Origin: Pseudomonadales bacterium | GTDB lineage: Bacteria > Pseudomonadota > Gammaproteobacteria > Pseudomonadales > Pseudohongiellaceae | Direction of reading: 5' to 3' | NCBI GenBank assembly: GCA_022827425.1 | Contig: JAJDSZ010000053.1 | Coordinates: 1-48,598, forward strand | Length of the DNA: 48,598 nucleotides | Shown here: one piece after another, positions 36,805 through 46,184 of the stretch | Position numbering within the stretch: position 1 is the first letter of the stretch | Layout: each line of letters opens with the position of its first letter | The notes under the pieces: model-generated | The model's input: only the letters and a program-made list of their open reading frames with translations | What the model was told of the DNA's origin: nothing | The model's database searches: none | Position numbers and translations under genes: made by a program

Positions 36805-37488
36805 ATGATGGCGGTATTCGGGTACTTTGCCTATTCCGCTGCGGAAATGAAGCTTCCCGCCGCGGAACTCGAAAAGCAGCGGAAAGCCCAGCAGCGGAAC
36901 ATCAAACGCTATTGCCGCAAGCACGGCTGGGAAATCGAGGAGATTTTCAGCGACCTTGGCGGCAAATGGTCGGTGACATTCGCAGCGCGGCGCGAATCAA
37001 GACGCCTGCTTGAGAAGCTCAAGCGAGGCGATGCCATCGTTTGCCAGTCACTCGAGCGGATGTTCGGCTCCACCGGCGAAGTCAGCGAAATGCTCAAGTT
37101 GCTGCGCCGCCGGCGAATTCATCTGTATGTCGCTTCCCTGGACAGCGAAGTGACCGAAGAAGAATGCCTGCTGCCGCTTGACCGGCTGCTGGAGTCGCTG
37201 GCTTCCATCGATCATCGCCGGGGCGCCGAAAGAATCCGCAACATCAAGGCCGGCCAAAAAAGGAAAGGCAGATACCTCGGTGGCAACCGGCCCTTCGGCT
37301 ACATGGTGCACGAGAGCGGACGCCTGATCGAAAACCCCATGGAGCAGAACATGATCCGCCGCATCGTCTACCTGCGCGAGCTCGGCTGGTCGCTGCGCAT
37401 TATCGCCGACAAGGTCAGCACGCCGGCAACGCCCATCAGCTTCAAGACCGTCCAGCGGGTATTGCAACGCGAAGCCGAAAATTCCTGA
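36805..37488 (+). CDS. Degenerate serine recombinase (resolvase-like)
   Basis: 227 residues. The resolvase fold is clear: FGYFAYSAAEM aligns with FGYARVSTxxQ and keeps the nucleophile position S11; RRLLEKLKRGDAIVCQSLERMFGSTGEVSEMLKLL aligns with LLxxLxxGDxLxVxxLDRLGRS. A recombinase-type C-terminal part follows (KGRYLGGNRPFGYMVHESGRLIENP, then IRRIVYLRELGWSLRIIADKV). But the Arg two before the Ser (R8 in gamma-delta resolvase) is Ala, LDR has become LER, and the second Arg (R71) is Gly. Such changes usually abolish strand exchange. It has its own promoter and sits before lolC with no mobile element around it. It may be domesticated, perhaps as a DNA-binding regulator. The ATG at 36808 is also possible, as is a TTG at 36760. 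Confidence 0.8.
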   Translation: MMAVFGYFAYSAAEMKLPAAELEKQRKAQQRNIKRYCRKHGWEIEEIFSDLGGKWSVTFAARRESRRLLEKLKRGDAIVCQSLERMFGSTGEVSEMLKLLRRRRIHLYVASLDSEVTEEECLLPLDRLLESLASIDHRRGAERIRNIKAGQKRKGRYLGGNRPFGYMVHESGRLIENPMEQNMIRRIVYLRELGWSLRIIADKVSTPATPISFKTVQRVLQREAENS

Positions 37489-37521
37489 AGCCGGCCGCGG
37501 AAGCCAACGGAAAACCGACCC

Positions 37522-38757
37522 ATGCAAGGATTGTTTCCACTTTTTGTCGGCCTGCGCTACTCGGTGGCGCGCCGGGGCAATCTGCTGCTGTCCTTCGTCA
37601 CCCTGATGTCGATGCTCGGCATCGCCCTTGGCGTGATGATCCTCATCGTGGCGCTGTCGGTGATGAATGGCTCGATTGGCGTACTGCGGGGCGAGGCGCT
37701 CAAGGCCGTGCCACACGTGACGATTTCCGCCAGCGATGGCGAGCTGGATTGGCAGGCCCTGGCGGAAACGGCCGGGGCGCACCCGGAAATCCTTGCGAGC
37801 GCGCCTTTCGTGGAAGGCGAGGCGGTGCTTCGCTTCCAGGGCGAGGATGTGTTCGTGCGCCTGCGAGGCGTATTGCCGGAACGGGAAGCCGATGTGCTCG
37901 ACGTGACGGAAGCGGCGGACGCCGAACGCTTTGCCACCATGGCCGAATCCTCCGACGCCATGCTCCTCAGCGCCCGGCTTGGGGCCCGGCTGGGCAGTTA
38001 TCCCGGCGAGGAGGTTTCGCTCGTTTCCCTGGCCGCCCTGCTCAATCGCTCCCTCGACGGCAGCCGGGGATTTGCCATCAGCGGATTCGAGGATTTCGGC
38101 ATCTACGGGGAAAGCAATATCGTGCTGCTGCATCTTGCGGAGGCCAGGGAGGTATTGCGCGGGGACCCGGGCGCGAAGCTCAAGCTGCGGCTCAAGCTTG
38201 CCGATGTCATGGCCGCCCGGCGCATCGCCGAAGAGGCTTTTGCGGAAACCCCCGGGCTCGAGATTCTCACCTGGCAGGAAGAGCAGGCGAGCCTGTTCAA
38301 TGCCCTCGCCATGGAAAAACTCGTCACCACCATCATGCTTCTCGTTATCGTGCTGGTGGGGGCGGTCAATATCGTTTCGACCCTGGTAATGGTGGTGGCG
38401 GACAAGAGCGCCGATATCGCCATCCTGCGCACCATGGGCGCCGGCGCCTCGAGCATACTCGGCATCTTCGTCGTTCAGGGCATGGTGGCCGGCGTCGCGG
38501 GAACCCTGGCCGGCGCCGGGCTTGGCGTATTGCTCGGCCACCACGTCACCGCCATCAGCCAGACCCTGGAACGCTGGCTCAACGCCTTGCCCTGGCAGGA
38601 CGAGGTTTACCTGCTATCGCATTTGCAGACCCGGGTCGAGCCGCTGGAAGTATTGCTTGTCAGCCTCGCGGCCCTGCTGATCAGCCTGCTGGCCACCCTC
38701 TACCCCGCCTGGCGCGGCAGCCGCGTGCACCCCGCCGCGGTGCTGCGCTACGAATAA
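37522..38757 (+). CDS. lolC: Lipoprotein-releasing system permease LolC
   Basis: 411 residues. One N-terminal transmembrane helix (about 22-50) preceded by PLFVGLRYSVARRGNLLLSFVTLMSMLGI, a large periplasmic domain, then three C-terminal helices (from about 270) with the FtsX-type coupling loop ADKSADIAILRTMGAGA. With LolD and LolE it extracts outer-membrane lipoproteins from the inner membrane and passes them to LolA. Starts the lolC-lolD-lolE run; lolD follows after 15 nt. Confidence 0.95.
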   Translation: MQGLFPLFVGLRYSVARRGNLLLSFVTLMSMLGIALGVMILIVALSVMNGSIGVLRGEALKAVPHVTISASDGELDWQALAETAGAHPEILASAPFVEGEAVLRFQGEDVFVRLRGVLPEREADVLDVTEAADAERFATMAESSDAMLLSARLGARLGSYPGEEVSLVSLAALLNRSLDGSRGFAISGFEDFGIYGESNIVLLHLAEAREVLRGDPGAKLKLRLKLADVMAARRIAEEAFAETPGLEILTWQEEQASLFNALAMEKLVTTIMLLVIVLVGAVNIVSTLVMVVADKSADIAILRTMGAGASSILGIFVVQGMVAGVAGTLAGAGLGVLLGHHVTAISQTLERWLNALPWQDEVYLLSHLQTRVEPLEVLLVSLAALLISLLATLYPAWRGSRVHPAAVLRYE

Positions 38758-38772
38758 CAATGCGGTGAACTC

Positions 38773-39465
38773 ATGGGACAGCAAGCCAGCGGCGAAGCCA
38801 TCATCCACTGCGAGGGCCTGGGCAAGACCTACGCGCAGGGGCCCCAGCGCGTGGAAGCCCTGAAAGCCGTTTCCCTTTCCGTTGCGGCGGGCGAGCGAAT
38901 CGCCGTCATCGGCAGTTCCGGCTCCGGCAAGACCACCCTGCTCAATCTGCTTGGCGGCCTCGACTTGCCGAGCAGCGGCAGGGTGTGCATTGGCGGCCGC
39001 GACCTCGGCGCGCTGAATGAGCGCGAACGGGGCATGCTGCGCAACCGCTTTCTGGGCTTCGTCTACCAGTTCCACCACCTGCTCGCCGAGTTCAGCGCCC
39101 TGGAGAATGTGGCCATGCCCTTGCTGATTCGCGGCGACGGCCGCGCGGCGGCGAGGGAGCGCGCGGCGGCGATGCTGGAAAAAGTCGGCCTTGCCCCGCG
39201 CGGCGGGCATCGTCCGTCGGCCCTGTCCGGCGGCGAACGCCAGCGGGTCGCCATCGCCCGGGCCCTGGTGGGACAGCCGCGCTGCGTCCTGCTCGACGAG
39301 CCCACGGGCAATCTCGATCACCACACCGGGTTGGGAATCAGCGCCCTGATGCTCGAACTGAACGAATCCCTGGCCACCAGTTTTGTCACCGTGACCCACG
39401 ACCGCGAACTCGCAGCCTCCATGCAGCGGGTATTGGTGCTGGAAGATGGCCGCCTCCAGGGATGA
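38773..39465 (+). CDS. lolD: Lipoprotein-releasing system ATPase LolD
   Basis: 230 residues, an ABC ATPase. Walker [11 protein letters not shown]-loop [20 protein letters not shown] (typical of LolD), signature LSGGERQR, Walker [13 protein letters not shown] and H-loop VTHDRELA. Drives lipoprotein release by LolCE. It lies between lolC and lolE. Confidence 0.97.
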   Translation: MGQQASGEAIIHCEGLGKTYAQGPQRVEALKAVSLSVAAGERIAVIGSSGSGKTTLLNLLGGLDLPSSGRVCIGGRDLGALNERERGMLRNRFLGFVYQFHHLLAEFSALENVAMPLLIRGDGRAAARERAAAMLEKVGLAPRGGHRPSALSGGERQRVAIARALVGQPRCVLLDEPTGNLDHHTGLGISALMLELNESLATSFVTVTHDRELAASMQRVLVLEDGRLQG

Positions 39466-39472
39466 TCGCGCC

Positions 39473-40717
39473 ATGGCCTTGCCGCGCTTTATCGCCCTGC
39501 GATATGTCAGCGCCGGACGCGGCGGCGGGCTGGTTTCCTTCATGTCCGCCATCGCCATCGCGGGGCTCGCGCTCGGTATCGCCCTGCTGCTGACGGTGCT
39601 TTCCATCATGAACGGTTTTGACCGGGAAATGCGGCAGAACGTGCTGGGCGTCGTGCCCCATATCAGCCTGCGCTCCGAGGGCGGAATGGCCGGGGAAAGC
39701 TGGCTTGCGCTGCAGGATGAACTGGCCGGGCGGGATGGAATCGTTTCGGTTTCCCCCCGGATCGAAATGCAGGCGCTCGTCGCCACGGAATCCGGCAATC
39801 GCGGCGTCATGGCCAATGGCATCGATCCGGCCCGGGAAGCGGAGAACTCCGCCATGGAGCGCTTCATGCTGGAAGGCGGATTCGATGCGCTGGCGGCGAA
39901 TCCCTGGGGGGTGGTGCTGGGGGAATCCCTGGCCCGGGATCTTGGCCTGGGCCTGGGCGACCCGGTCAATCTGTATTCCCCGGCCCTGGCAATCAATCCC
40001 CTGACGCCCCTGGCGAACTTCCGCCGCTTTACCGTCAGCGGGATTTTCCGCGTGGGCAGCCGGCAAATCGACGACGGCCTGGTATTGCTCAACCGCCCGG
40101 CGGCCCAGGCGCTGTTCCGTCTGCGCAGCCCCCGGAACGCGCTGTGGCTGCGCATCGGCGATGTGCTCGAAGCCGAGCGCCGTCTGGCGGAAATCGCGCC
40201 GGTATTGCCGGATGCGGTGCGGGGGGACACCTGGATCAGCGAGTTTGGCGCAGTCTATGAAAACATCCGCTTTTCCCGCGCCCTGGTGAGCTTTCTGCTG
40301 TGGCTGCTGATTGCGGTGGCGGCTTTCAATCTGGTGGTCAGCCTGATTCTGATCGTGCGCGACAAGCGGGCGGATATCGCCGTGTTGCGGGCGCTCGGCG
40401 CCGAGCCGGGCGCCATTCTCCGCATATTCCTCTGGCAGGGCGCGCTGATCGGTGTTACCGGCATCTGCCTCGGGCTGGCGACCGGCGTGCCGGGCTCGCT
40501 CTACATCGGCGATCTGGCGGGATTTGTCGAAGCGCGCCTTGGCGTGGAACTGCTCAATCCCGATATCTATCCCATGGACTTTCTGCCATCCCGGCTGCGA
40601 TGGGGCGACATCGTCACGGTAAGCGCCGGCGTGTTGCTGCTGTCGCTGCTGGCGACGATCTATCCCGCCCGCCACGCCGCCGCCGTGCGTCCCGCCGTGG
40701 CCCTGCGGGCGGAATGA
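39473..40717 (+). CDS. lolE: Lipoprotein-releasing system permease LolE
   Basis: 414 residues from the ATG at 39473 (frame open from 39446). Same layout as LolC: N-terminal helix after PRFIALRYVSAGRGGGLVSFMSAIAIAGLALGI, periplasmic domain, three C-terminal helices with the coupling loop RDKRADIAVLRALGAEPG. Together the two paralogous permeases form the heterodimeric channel. The periplasmic part carries PHISLRSEGG, by which I assign it as the LolE position; C and E are similar and order in the operon supports the call. Confidence 0.94.
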   Translation: MALPRFIALRYVSAGRGGGLVSFMSAIAIAGLALGIALLLTVLSIMNGFDREMRQNVLGVVPHISLRSEGGMAGESWLALQDELAGRDGIVSVSPRIEMQALVATESGNRGVMANGIDPAREAENSAMERFMLEGGFDALAANPWGVVLGESLARDLGLGLGDPVNLYSPALAINPLTPLANFRRFTVSGIFRVGSRQIDDGLVLLNRPAAQALFRLRSPRNALWLRIGDVLEAERRLAEIAPVLPDAVRGDTWISEFGAVYENIRFSRALVSFLLWLLIAVAAFNLVVSLILIVRDKRADIAVLRALGAEPGAILRIFLWQGALIGVTGICLGLATGVPGSLYIGDLAGFVEARLGVELLNPDIYPMDFLPSRLRWGDIVTVSAGVLLLSLLATIYPARHAAAVRPAVALRAE

Positions 40718-40793
40718 TTGCGCCCAAAACTGCGCCAAATCCCCGGTTCCTTCCTATAGTTTGATCCCTTTCCTTGCGGGGATGGAATGAACC

Positions 40794-43151
40794 ATGCGGG
40801 CGGGATTGATCGCCTATATCGCCGGGCTGGCGCTGGCGGCCTGGGCGCCGCGGCCGGATGCGGGCGCCGGGCAGATACTGATGGCGACGGCGGCGGCGCT
40901 GGCCCTGGCCGCCGGCTTCCAGCGTGGTCGCCTGCGGCGGCCGGGCCTGCTGCTTGCCTGCCTGCTCTGGGGTTTGGCCTGGCATCTGGTCTGGGCCGGC
41001 GGGAGGCTCGACAGGCAGCTCGACCCCGGTCTCGAAGGCGTGGACATGCGGGTTGACGGCATCGTGCACAGCCTGCCGCGAAGATACGACGATTATCAGC
41101 AATTTCTGTTCCAGATTACCGAATCCGGGTTTGATTTCCATCCGCGCAGGGTATTGCTGAATCACTATGGCGCCGAGTCCATCGAGGCCGGTCGGGCCTA
41201 TCGTTTCGAAATCAGGCTCAATCGGCCCCGCGGCATGGCTAATCCGGGGGTATTCGACCATGAAGCCTGGCTGCTCCAGCGCGGCATCGCCGCTCGGGGC
41301 TATGTGCGCGGCGGGGTGGAAAGATTGCCTGGGCAGCGCGGCGCCCCGCTGGTGGCGCTGCGGGCCGCCATCCGGGAAGGGATTCTGCGGCAAAACCCGG
41401 ACCCGGCTACCCGGGGAATCATCCTCGCCCTGGTGCTGGGCGACAGCAGCGGGTTAAACGACGCCCAGTGGGAATTGTTCCAGCGCACCGGCACCAATCA
41501 CCTGTTCGTGATTTCCGGCCTGCATATCGGACTGGTCTGCCTGCTGGCCTGGGGTGTGACCCTCGCCCTGGCCCGGCGCTGCGCATCGCTTCTGCTGCTG
41601 GCGCCGGCCCAGAAAATCGCCCTGTTGCCGGCCCTTGCCGCCGCCGGGGGATACGCCGCCATCAGCGGCTTTGGCCTGCCCGCCCAGCGCGCCCTGATCA
41701 TGGCGGCGGTACTCATGCTCACCGCGCTGTTCAACCAGAGGCAGGCGGTTAGTCTGCGCTTTCTGCTAGCCATGGCGGTGGTGCTGAGCCTCAATCCCCT
41801 GGGGTTCCTCGGCATGGGATTCTGGCTCAGTTTTCTGGCCGTGGGCGCATTGCTGCTGATCCAGCGGCCGGCACAGGCAAACCCGGGCTTGGGCGGCTGG
41901 TTGCGCCGCAGCCTCAAGCCCCAGTTGGCGGTCGCCCTGGCCCTGTTCGCGCCACTGCTGTTCTGGACCGGGCAGGCGAGTCTGCTGGGCCCCCTGGTCA
42001 ATCTCGCCGCGATTCCACTTGTGGGGTTTGTCATCGTTCCCCTGTGCCTAACCGCCGCTTGTTGCCTGCTGCTTGACGAAACTCTGGCGGGATTGCTGTT
42101 CGCGGCGGCGCAATGGTTGTTGCGCTGGCTGCTGGCTGGGCTGGAATGGGCGACCGAGCTTGCTGCGGGTTATGCCCTGGTGGCGCCGCCAGCCAGCGAT
42201 GCGCTGAGCCTGATATTGCTTGCCCTTGGCTGCCTGTTGCTGTTGTTGCCCCGGGGATTTCCCGCCCGACGTATTGCGGGAATCCTGCTCCTGCCGCTGT
42301 TGTTCGCGCCGAACAGGGGAGAACGGGAGGAACTGCTGCGGCTGCATGTGCTCGATGTGGGCCAGGGACTCGCGGTGCTGGTGGAGACCCGGCGTCATAC
42401 GCTGCTTTATGACACCGGCGCGAGTTTTTCCCCCGATGCGAGCATGGGCGACCGTATCGTCCTGCCGGTGCTGGACGCCCTGGCCATCCGCCGCCTCGAC
42501 GCCGTGGTAATCAGCCATGCCGACGACGATCACAGCGGTGGATTTGCCGCCATCGCCGCCGCCATGCCCATGGACCGGGTCTACAGCAGTTTCGACCTGC
42601 CAGCGTCCCCGGTGGCTCCCTGGCCTTGCCGGGACTACGTCAACTGGCGCTGGGACGGGGTGGAGTTTCGCTTTCTCCATCCCGCCGCAGCCCGCGATAG
42701 CGACAACAACAACTCCTGTGTCCTGCAGATTCGGGCAGGAGAGTTCCGCGCCCTGTTGCCCGGCGACATCGAGGCGGGCGTGGAGCGAGAACTCGCCGCG
42801 AAATACCGGCAGGAACTGCGCAGCGATGTCCTGCTGGCCGCCCATCATGGCAGCAACACTTCCTCGATCTGGCCCTTTCTGAAAATGACCGACCCGGACC
42901 ATATCGTGTTCGCCGCCGGCTATCGCAACGCTTTCGGCCATCCCGCGGCGCGGGTCATCGAGCGCGCCGGCTTCTTTACCTCCCATCTGCTCAATACCAG
43001 CGAACTCGGCATGATCAGTTTTGTCGTGCCGGATGAGGGCGCGCCCTTGCGAGCAAGCGGTTTCCGCCGGGAACATCCCCGCTACTGGCGCAGCCCGGCT
43101 CCGCGTCTGGCCCCGCGTCAGAACAAGCTCCCCGCAAAACAACTGTGTTAG
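40794..43151 (+). CDS. comEC: DNA uptake channel ComEC/Rec2
   Basis: 785 residues. N-terminal spans and an OB-like DUF4131 region (to about 190), then the competence domain with some eight helices (ILALVLGDSSGLNDAQWELFQRTGTNHLFVISGLHIGL), and a C-terminal metallo-beta-lactamase domain: HADDDHSGG at 575-583 and HHGSNTSS at 684-691, with D at DVGQGLAVLVE. It forms the inner-membrane channel for single-stranded DNA in natural transformation; the lactamase-like domain may degrade the other strand. With the ComEA-like gene at 31907 it suggests the core of a DNA-uptake system; pilus genes are not in this window. Confidence 0.95.
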   Translation: MRAGLIAYIAGLALAAWAPRPDAGAGQILMATAAALALAAGFQRGRLRRPGLLLACLLWGLAWHLVWAGGRLDRQLDPGLEGVDMRVDGIVHSLPRRYDDYQQFLFQITESGFDFHPRRVLLNHYGAESIEAGRAYRFEIRLNRPRGMANPGVFDHEAWLLQRGIAARGYVRGGVERLPGQRGAPLVALRAAIREGILRQNPDPATRGIILALVLGDSSGLNDAQWELFQRTGTNHLFVISGLHIGLVCLLAWGVTLALARRCASLLLLAPAQKIALLPALAAAGGYAAISGFGLPAQRALIMAAVLMLTALFNQRQAVSLRFLLAMAVVLSLNPLGFLGMGFWLSFLAVGALLLIQRPAQANPGLGGWLRRSLKPQLAVALALFAPLLFWTGQASLLGPLVNLAAIPLVGFVIVPLCLTAACCLLLDETLAGLLFAAAQWLLRWLLAGLEWATELAAGYALVAPPASDALSLILLALGCLLLLLPRGFPARRIAGILLLPLLFAPNRGEREELLRLHVLDVGQGLAVLVETRRHTLLYDTGASFSPDASMGDRIVLPVLDALAIRRLDAVVISHADDDHSGGFAAIAAAMPMDRVYSSFDLPASPVAPWPCRDYVNWRWDGVEFRFLHPAAARDSDNNNSCVLQIRAGEFRALLPGDIEAGVERELAAKYRQELRSDVLLAAHHGSNTSSIWPFLKMTDPDHIVFAAGYRNAFGHPAARVIERAGFFTSHLLNTSELGMISFVVPDEGAPLRASGFRREHPRYWRSPAPRLAPRQNKLPAKQLC

Positions 43152-43162
43152 ATTAGGCCGCT

Positions 43163-44941
43163 GTGAAAGCAGCAGCGCACAGCAATCCCGGCGGGGTTCC
43201 GGAAGCATCCGGCGGACAGCTTTACCGGCGGCTGCTGGCCTATGCGGCGCCATTTCCCGGCGCGATTTTTCTCGCCATCCTGGGCTTTATCCTGTTTGCC
43301 GCCACCACACCCTGGCTGGCCTGGTGGTTCGGCTGGCTGACCGATGCCATCAGCTCCGAAAATGCCTCCGGATTGCGGGCCTTCGCCGTGCTCAACTGTC
43401 TTGCGATTCCCCTGGTGCGGGGCTTGGGAGGCTTTCTCGGCGGCTATTCCATGGCCCAGATCGCAAGCCAGGTCACCCACCGCCTGCGTTCCCGCCTGAG
43501 CGAGCGCCTGGTGCTGCTGCCGGCGCGATTTTTCGACGGCAGGGAGCCCGGCAAGCTCGTCTCCAAATTCAGCTATGACGTGACCCAGGTCACCGAAGCC
43601 TGCAGCAGCGCTTTCGCGATTCTGGTCCGCGAAGGCCTGATCGTGCTGGGGCTGCTGGTCTTCCTGCTCTATATCGACTGGCGGCTCGGATTGATTTTCC
43701 TGATTGTCGCGCCGCTGGTGGCGGTGGTGGTGCAGGCCGCCTCGGCGCGCTTTCGCCGCTACAGCAAGCAGATGCAGGACTCCATGGGGGAGGTTTCCCA
43801 GATCACCCTGGAGACGATCAAGGGCTATCAGGTGGTGCGGATTTTCAATGCCGAATCCTATGTCAACCGCAAATTGCAGGAAGCCAGCGAGCGCAACCGG
43901 CGCCAGAACATGAAAATCGCCATGACCCTGGGCATCAGCACGCCCCTGGTGCAGTTCATCGTCGCCATGGCCATGGCGGCGCTGGTGTGGCTGGCGCTTT
44001 CGCCGGAATTCTTCAGCGACAAGACGCCGGGTGAGTTTGTTTCCTTTATCACTACCGCGGGCCTGCTGTCGCGGCCGATTCGCCAGCTTACCCAGGTCAA
44101 CTCGGTGATTCAGCGCGGGCTTGCCGCGGCCGCCAGCGTCTTCGCGGTACTCGACGAGGAACCGGAAAGCAATGCCGGAACCCACCAGGTTCCCCGGGTG
44201 CGGGGCCGGATCGCCTTTCGCGATGTGAGCTTTTCCTATGCCGGCGGCGTCGAGGCCCTGAAAAACGTCAGTTTTGCTGCGGAACCGGGCCAGACCATCG
44301 CGCTCGTGGGCCGCTCGGGCAGCGGCAAATCGACCCTGGCCAGGTTGCTGGCGCGTTTCTATCCTTGTGAACGCGGCGAAATCACCCTGGATGGCGTCCC
44401 GCTCGATGATTATGAGCTGCACAATCTGCGCAGCCAGATTTCCGTGGTGAGCCAGCATGTGGTGCTGTTCAATGGCACTGTGGCGGAAAACATCGCCTAT
44501 GGCGAGGACGGTTTCGACCGGCGGCGGGTGGAGCAGGCGGCCGCCGGCGCCCACGCCATGGAATTCATCGAAGAACTGGAGCATGGTTTGGACACCCAGG
44601 TGGGGGACAACGCCAGTCTGCTTTCCGGCGGCCAGCGCCAGCGCATTGCCATCGCCAGGGCCCTGCTCAAGGATGCGCCGGTGCTGATTCTCGACGAGGC
44701 GACCTCGGCCCTGGATTCGGAGTCTGAACAGCAGGTGCGGGAGGCCTTGCAACTCCTGGCCCGGGGCAGAACCACCCTGGTCATCGCCCACCGCCTGTCG
44801 ACGATCGAGAATGCCGACCGCATCGTGGTGCTGGAAGCCGGCGAGGTGGTGGAAACAGGAACCCACACGGAATTGCTGGAGCAGGGGGGCCATTACGCGA
44901 GACTGCGGGCCCCGCGATTTTCCGATGGTGAGTTGGAATGA
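43163..44941 (+). CDS. msbA: Lipid A export ATP-binding/permease MsbA
   Basis: 592 residues with a GTG start 11 nt after comEC. Six transmembrane helices (about 25-320) then an ABC domain: Walker A GRSGSGKSTLARLLARFY, signature LSGGQRQRIAIARALL, Walker B VLILDEATSALD and the switch His in VIAHRLSTIENADRI. MsbA flips lipid A-core across the inner membrane, which fits the following lpxK. In Pseudomonas exbB/exbD stand here between comEC and lpxK; in E. coli msbA precedes lpxK, as here. Confidence 0.95.
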   Translation: MKAAAHSNPGGVPEASGGQLYRRLLAYAAPFPGAIFLAILGFILFAATTPWLAWWFGWLTDAISSENASGLRAFAVLNCLAIPLVRGLGGFLGGYSMAQIASQVTHRLRSRLSERLVLLPARFFDGREPGKLVSKFSYDVTQVTEACSSAFAILVREGLIVLGLLVFLLYIDWRLGLIFLIVAPLVAVVVQAASARFRRYSKQMQDSMGEVSQITLETIKGYQVVRIFNAESYVNRKLQEASERNRRQNMKIAMTLGISTPLVQFIVAMAMAALVWLALSPEFFSDKTPGEFVSFITTAGLLSRPIRQLTQVNSVIQRGLAAAASVFAVLDEEPESNAGTHQVPRVRGRIAFRDVSFSYAGGVEALKNVSFAAEPGQTIALVGRSGSGKSTLARLLARFYPCERGEITLDGVPLDDYELHNLRSQISVVSQHVVLFNGTVAENIAYGEDGFDRRRVEQAAAGAHAMEFIEELEHGLDTQVGDNASLLSGGQRQRIAIARALLKDAPVLILDEATSALDSESEQQVREALQLLARGRTTLVIAHRLSTIENADRIVVLEAGEVVETGTHTELLEQGGHYARLRAPRFSDGELE

Positions 44942-44951
44942 CAGGGCACCC

Positions 44952-44980
44952 TGTCATTCTGCGCGAAGTCGCGGAATCTC
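44952..44980. repeat. GTCATTCTGCGCG short repeat, copy 3
   Basis: TGTCATTCTGCGCGAAGTCG followed by CGGAATCTC, matching copies at 20104, 35765 and 47146. It fills most of the gap between msbA and lpxK and ends 8 nt before the lpxK start, so it may affect lpxK translation. Confidence 0.7.
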
Positions 44981-44987
44981 TTCGGAC

Positions 44988-46010
44988 ATGAAAGCACTCC
45001 GGCGCGCCTGGTACCAACGCAAACCCGGGCCGTGGCTGAATCTGTTATGGCCCCTGTCGCTGCTGTTCGACATCGCCGCGGCCTGGCGGCGGAAACGGCA
45101 GCAGGCCCGCGCCCGGCCCAGGGGAGAGGCGCCGGTGATCGTGGTGGGCAATATCGCCCTGGGAGGCACGGGCAAGACCGCGCTATTGATAGCCCTGGCC
45201 AGGGAACTCGGGCGGCGGGGTTTCGCCCCCGGCGTCATCAGCCGCGGCTATGGCGCCGATGGCGGTGAATTTCCCAGGCTGGCGCAGGCGGATTCCGACC
45301 CCGCCGAATGCGGCGATGAACCCGTGCTGATCGCCGCGAGCACCGGCTGTCCCGTGGTGGTGGACCCGGACCGCAACCGGGCACTGGGGCGCCTGCTCGC
45401 GGATTTCGAGGTGGATCTCGTGCTCAGCGATGACGGCCTGCAGCATTACCATCTGCATCGCGATGTGGAAATCATCGTGGTGGATGGAGAGCGCGGGTTC
45501 GGCAACGGCCTGACCTTGCCCGCCGGACCTCTGCGGGAGCCAGTCCGACGCCTTGGCGAAGCCGATTTCGTGGTAGTCAATGGTGAACCCGATGGAGCTT
45601 TCGATGCGCCGGTTCCCCTGCATCAGATCGCCATGGAGCCCAAAACCCTGGTCCATCTGCGCAGCGGCGCAGAGCGGCCCTTTGACGAATCGGCCTTTCC
45701 CGCGGGCGAAACGCTGCAACTCGTCTGCGGCATCGGCAACCCGGACCGCTTCTTCAAGCTGATGCGGCAATTGCCGAATCCCCTTGCCCCATTCGAATTT
45801 CCCGATCATCACCGCTTCCGCGCCGAAGATTTTGCCGGCGGGGGAATTGATCCGCGGCAAGCCATCGTGATGACCGAAAAGGATGCGGTAAAATGCCGCG
45901 AGTTCGCCGGAGACAATTTCTGGGCATTGCGCGCCGAAATGAAACTGCCCCGGGGATTGCTCGAGGCCCTGCTGCAAAAGCTCGGAAACCCCCTTAACGC
46001 GAACCGCTAG
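44988..46010 (+). CDS. lpxK: Tetraacyldisaccharide 4'-kinase
   Basis: 340 residues. Adds the 4'-phosphate in lipid A synthesis. N-terminal amphipathic/membrane helix (NLLWPLSLLFDIAAAWRR), P-loop VGNIALGGTGKTALLIALA, SRGYGADGG, DEPVLIA, and the catalytic DDGLQHYHLHRD. The C-terminal half has FPDHHRF and MTEKDAVKCR. The open frame runs upstream to 44811, but the conserved start is ATG 44988. The ribosome site is weak and next to repeat copy 3. The stop codon TAG at 46008-46010 coincides with the left edge of repeat copy C, so the natural C-terminus may have been changed by insertion. Confidence 0.97.
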   Translation: MKALRRAWYQRKPGPWLNLLWPLSLLFDIAAAWRRKRQQARARPRGEAPVIVVGNIALGGTGKTALLIALARELGRRGFAPGVISRGYGADGGEFPRLAQADSDPAECGDEPVLIAASTGCPVVVDPDRNRALGRLLADFEVDLVLSDDGLQHYHLHRDVEIIVVDGERGFGNGLTLPAGPLREPVRRLGEADFVVVNGEPDGAFDAPVPLHQIAMEPKTLVHLRSGAERPFDESAFPAGETLQLVCGIGNPDRFFKLMRQLPNPLAPFEFPDHHRFRAEDFAGGGIDPRQAIVMTEKDAVKCREFAGDNFWALRAEMKLPRGLLEALLQKLGNPLNANR

Positions 46011-46161
46011 GGAAGCTCTGATTAAGTCAGAGCTTCCCTGCGGCACATGGAAGTGCCGCCGAATTCGATGGCGTAAGCCATTGAATTCGAGAGCAAAACA
46101 AAACCACGCTTTTGTTTTGCGATAATGAAAAATTCCAAGGAAGGAATTTTTCAGAGAATAC
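46008..46161. repeat. Multi-hairpin dispersed repeat, copy C
   Basis: Begins TAGGGAAGCTCTGATTAAGT at the lpxK stop and ends TTCAGAGAATAC. It has the hairpins GGAAGCTCTGA/TCAGAGCTTCC, GCGGCAC/GTGCCGC, CGAATTCGATGGC/GCCATTGAATTCG (loop GTAA), GCAAAACAAAA/TTTTGTTTTGC and GAAAAATTCC/GGAATTTTTC. Compared with copy B it lacks about 70 nt inside the third hairpin. Flanks: CTAG left, CCAG right. It lies between lpxK and ycaR, 24 nt before the ycaR start. Confidence 0.88.
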
Positions 46162-46184
46162 CCAGGGCAAACTGTGACAAAGGC

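Noticed and set aside
37048-40230. Long minus-strand frames (498 and 538 codons) over lolCDE
   Set aside because: Both lie antisense to clear lol genes and show arginine/alanine/serine- or glycine/glutamine-rich sequence typical of shadow frames.
43148-44893. A 581-codon frame antisense to msbA
   Set aside because: The plus strand has intact ABC transporter motifs; the antisense product has none.
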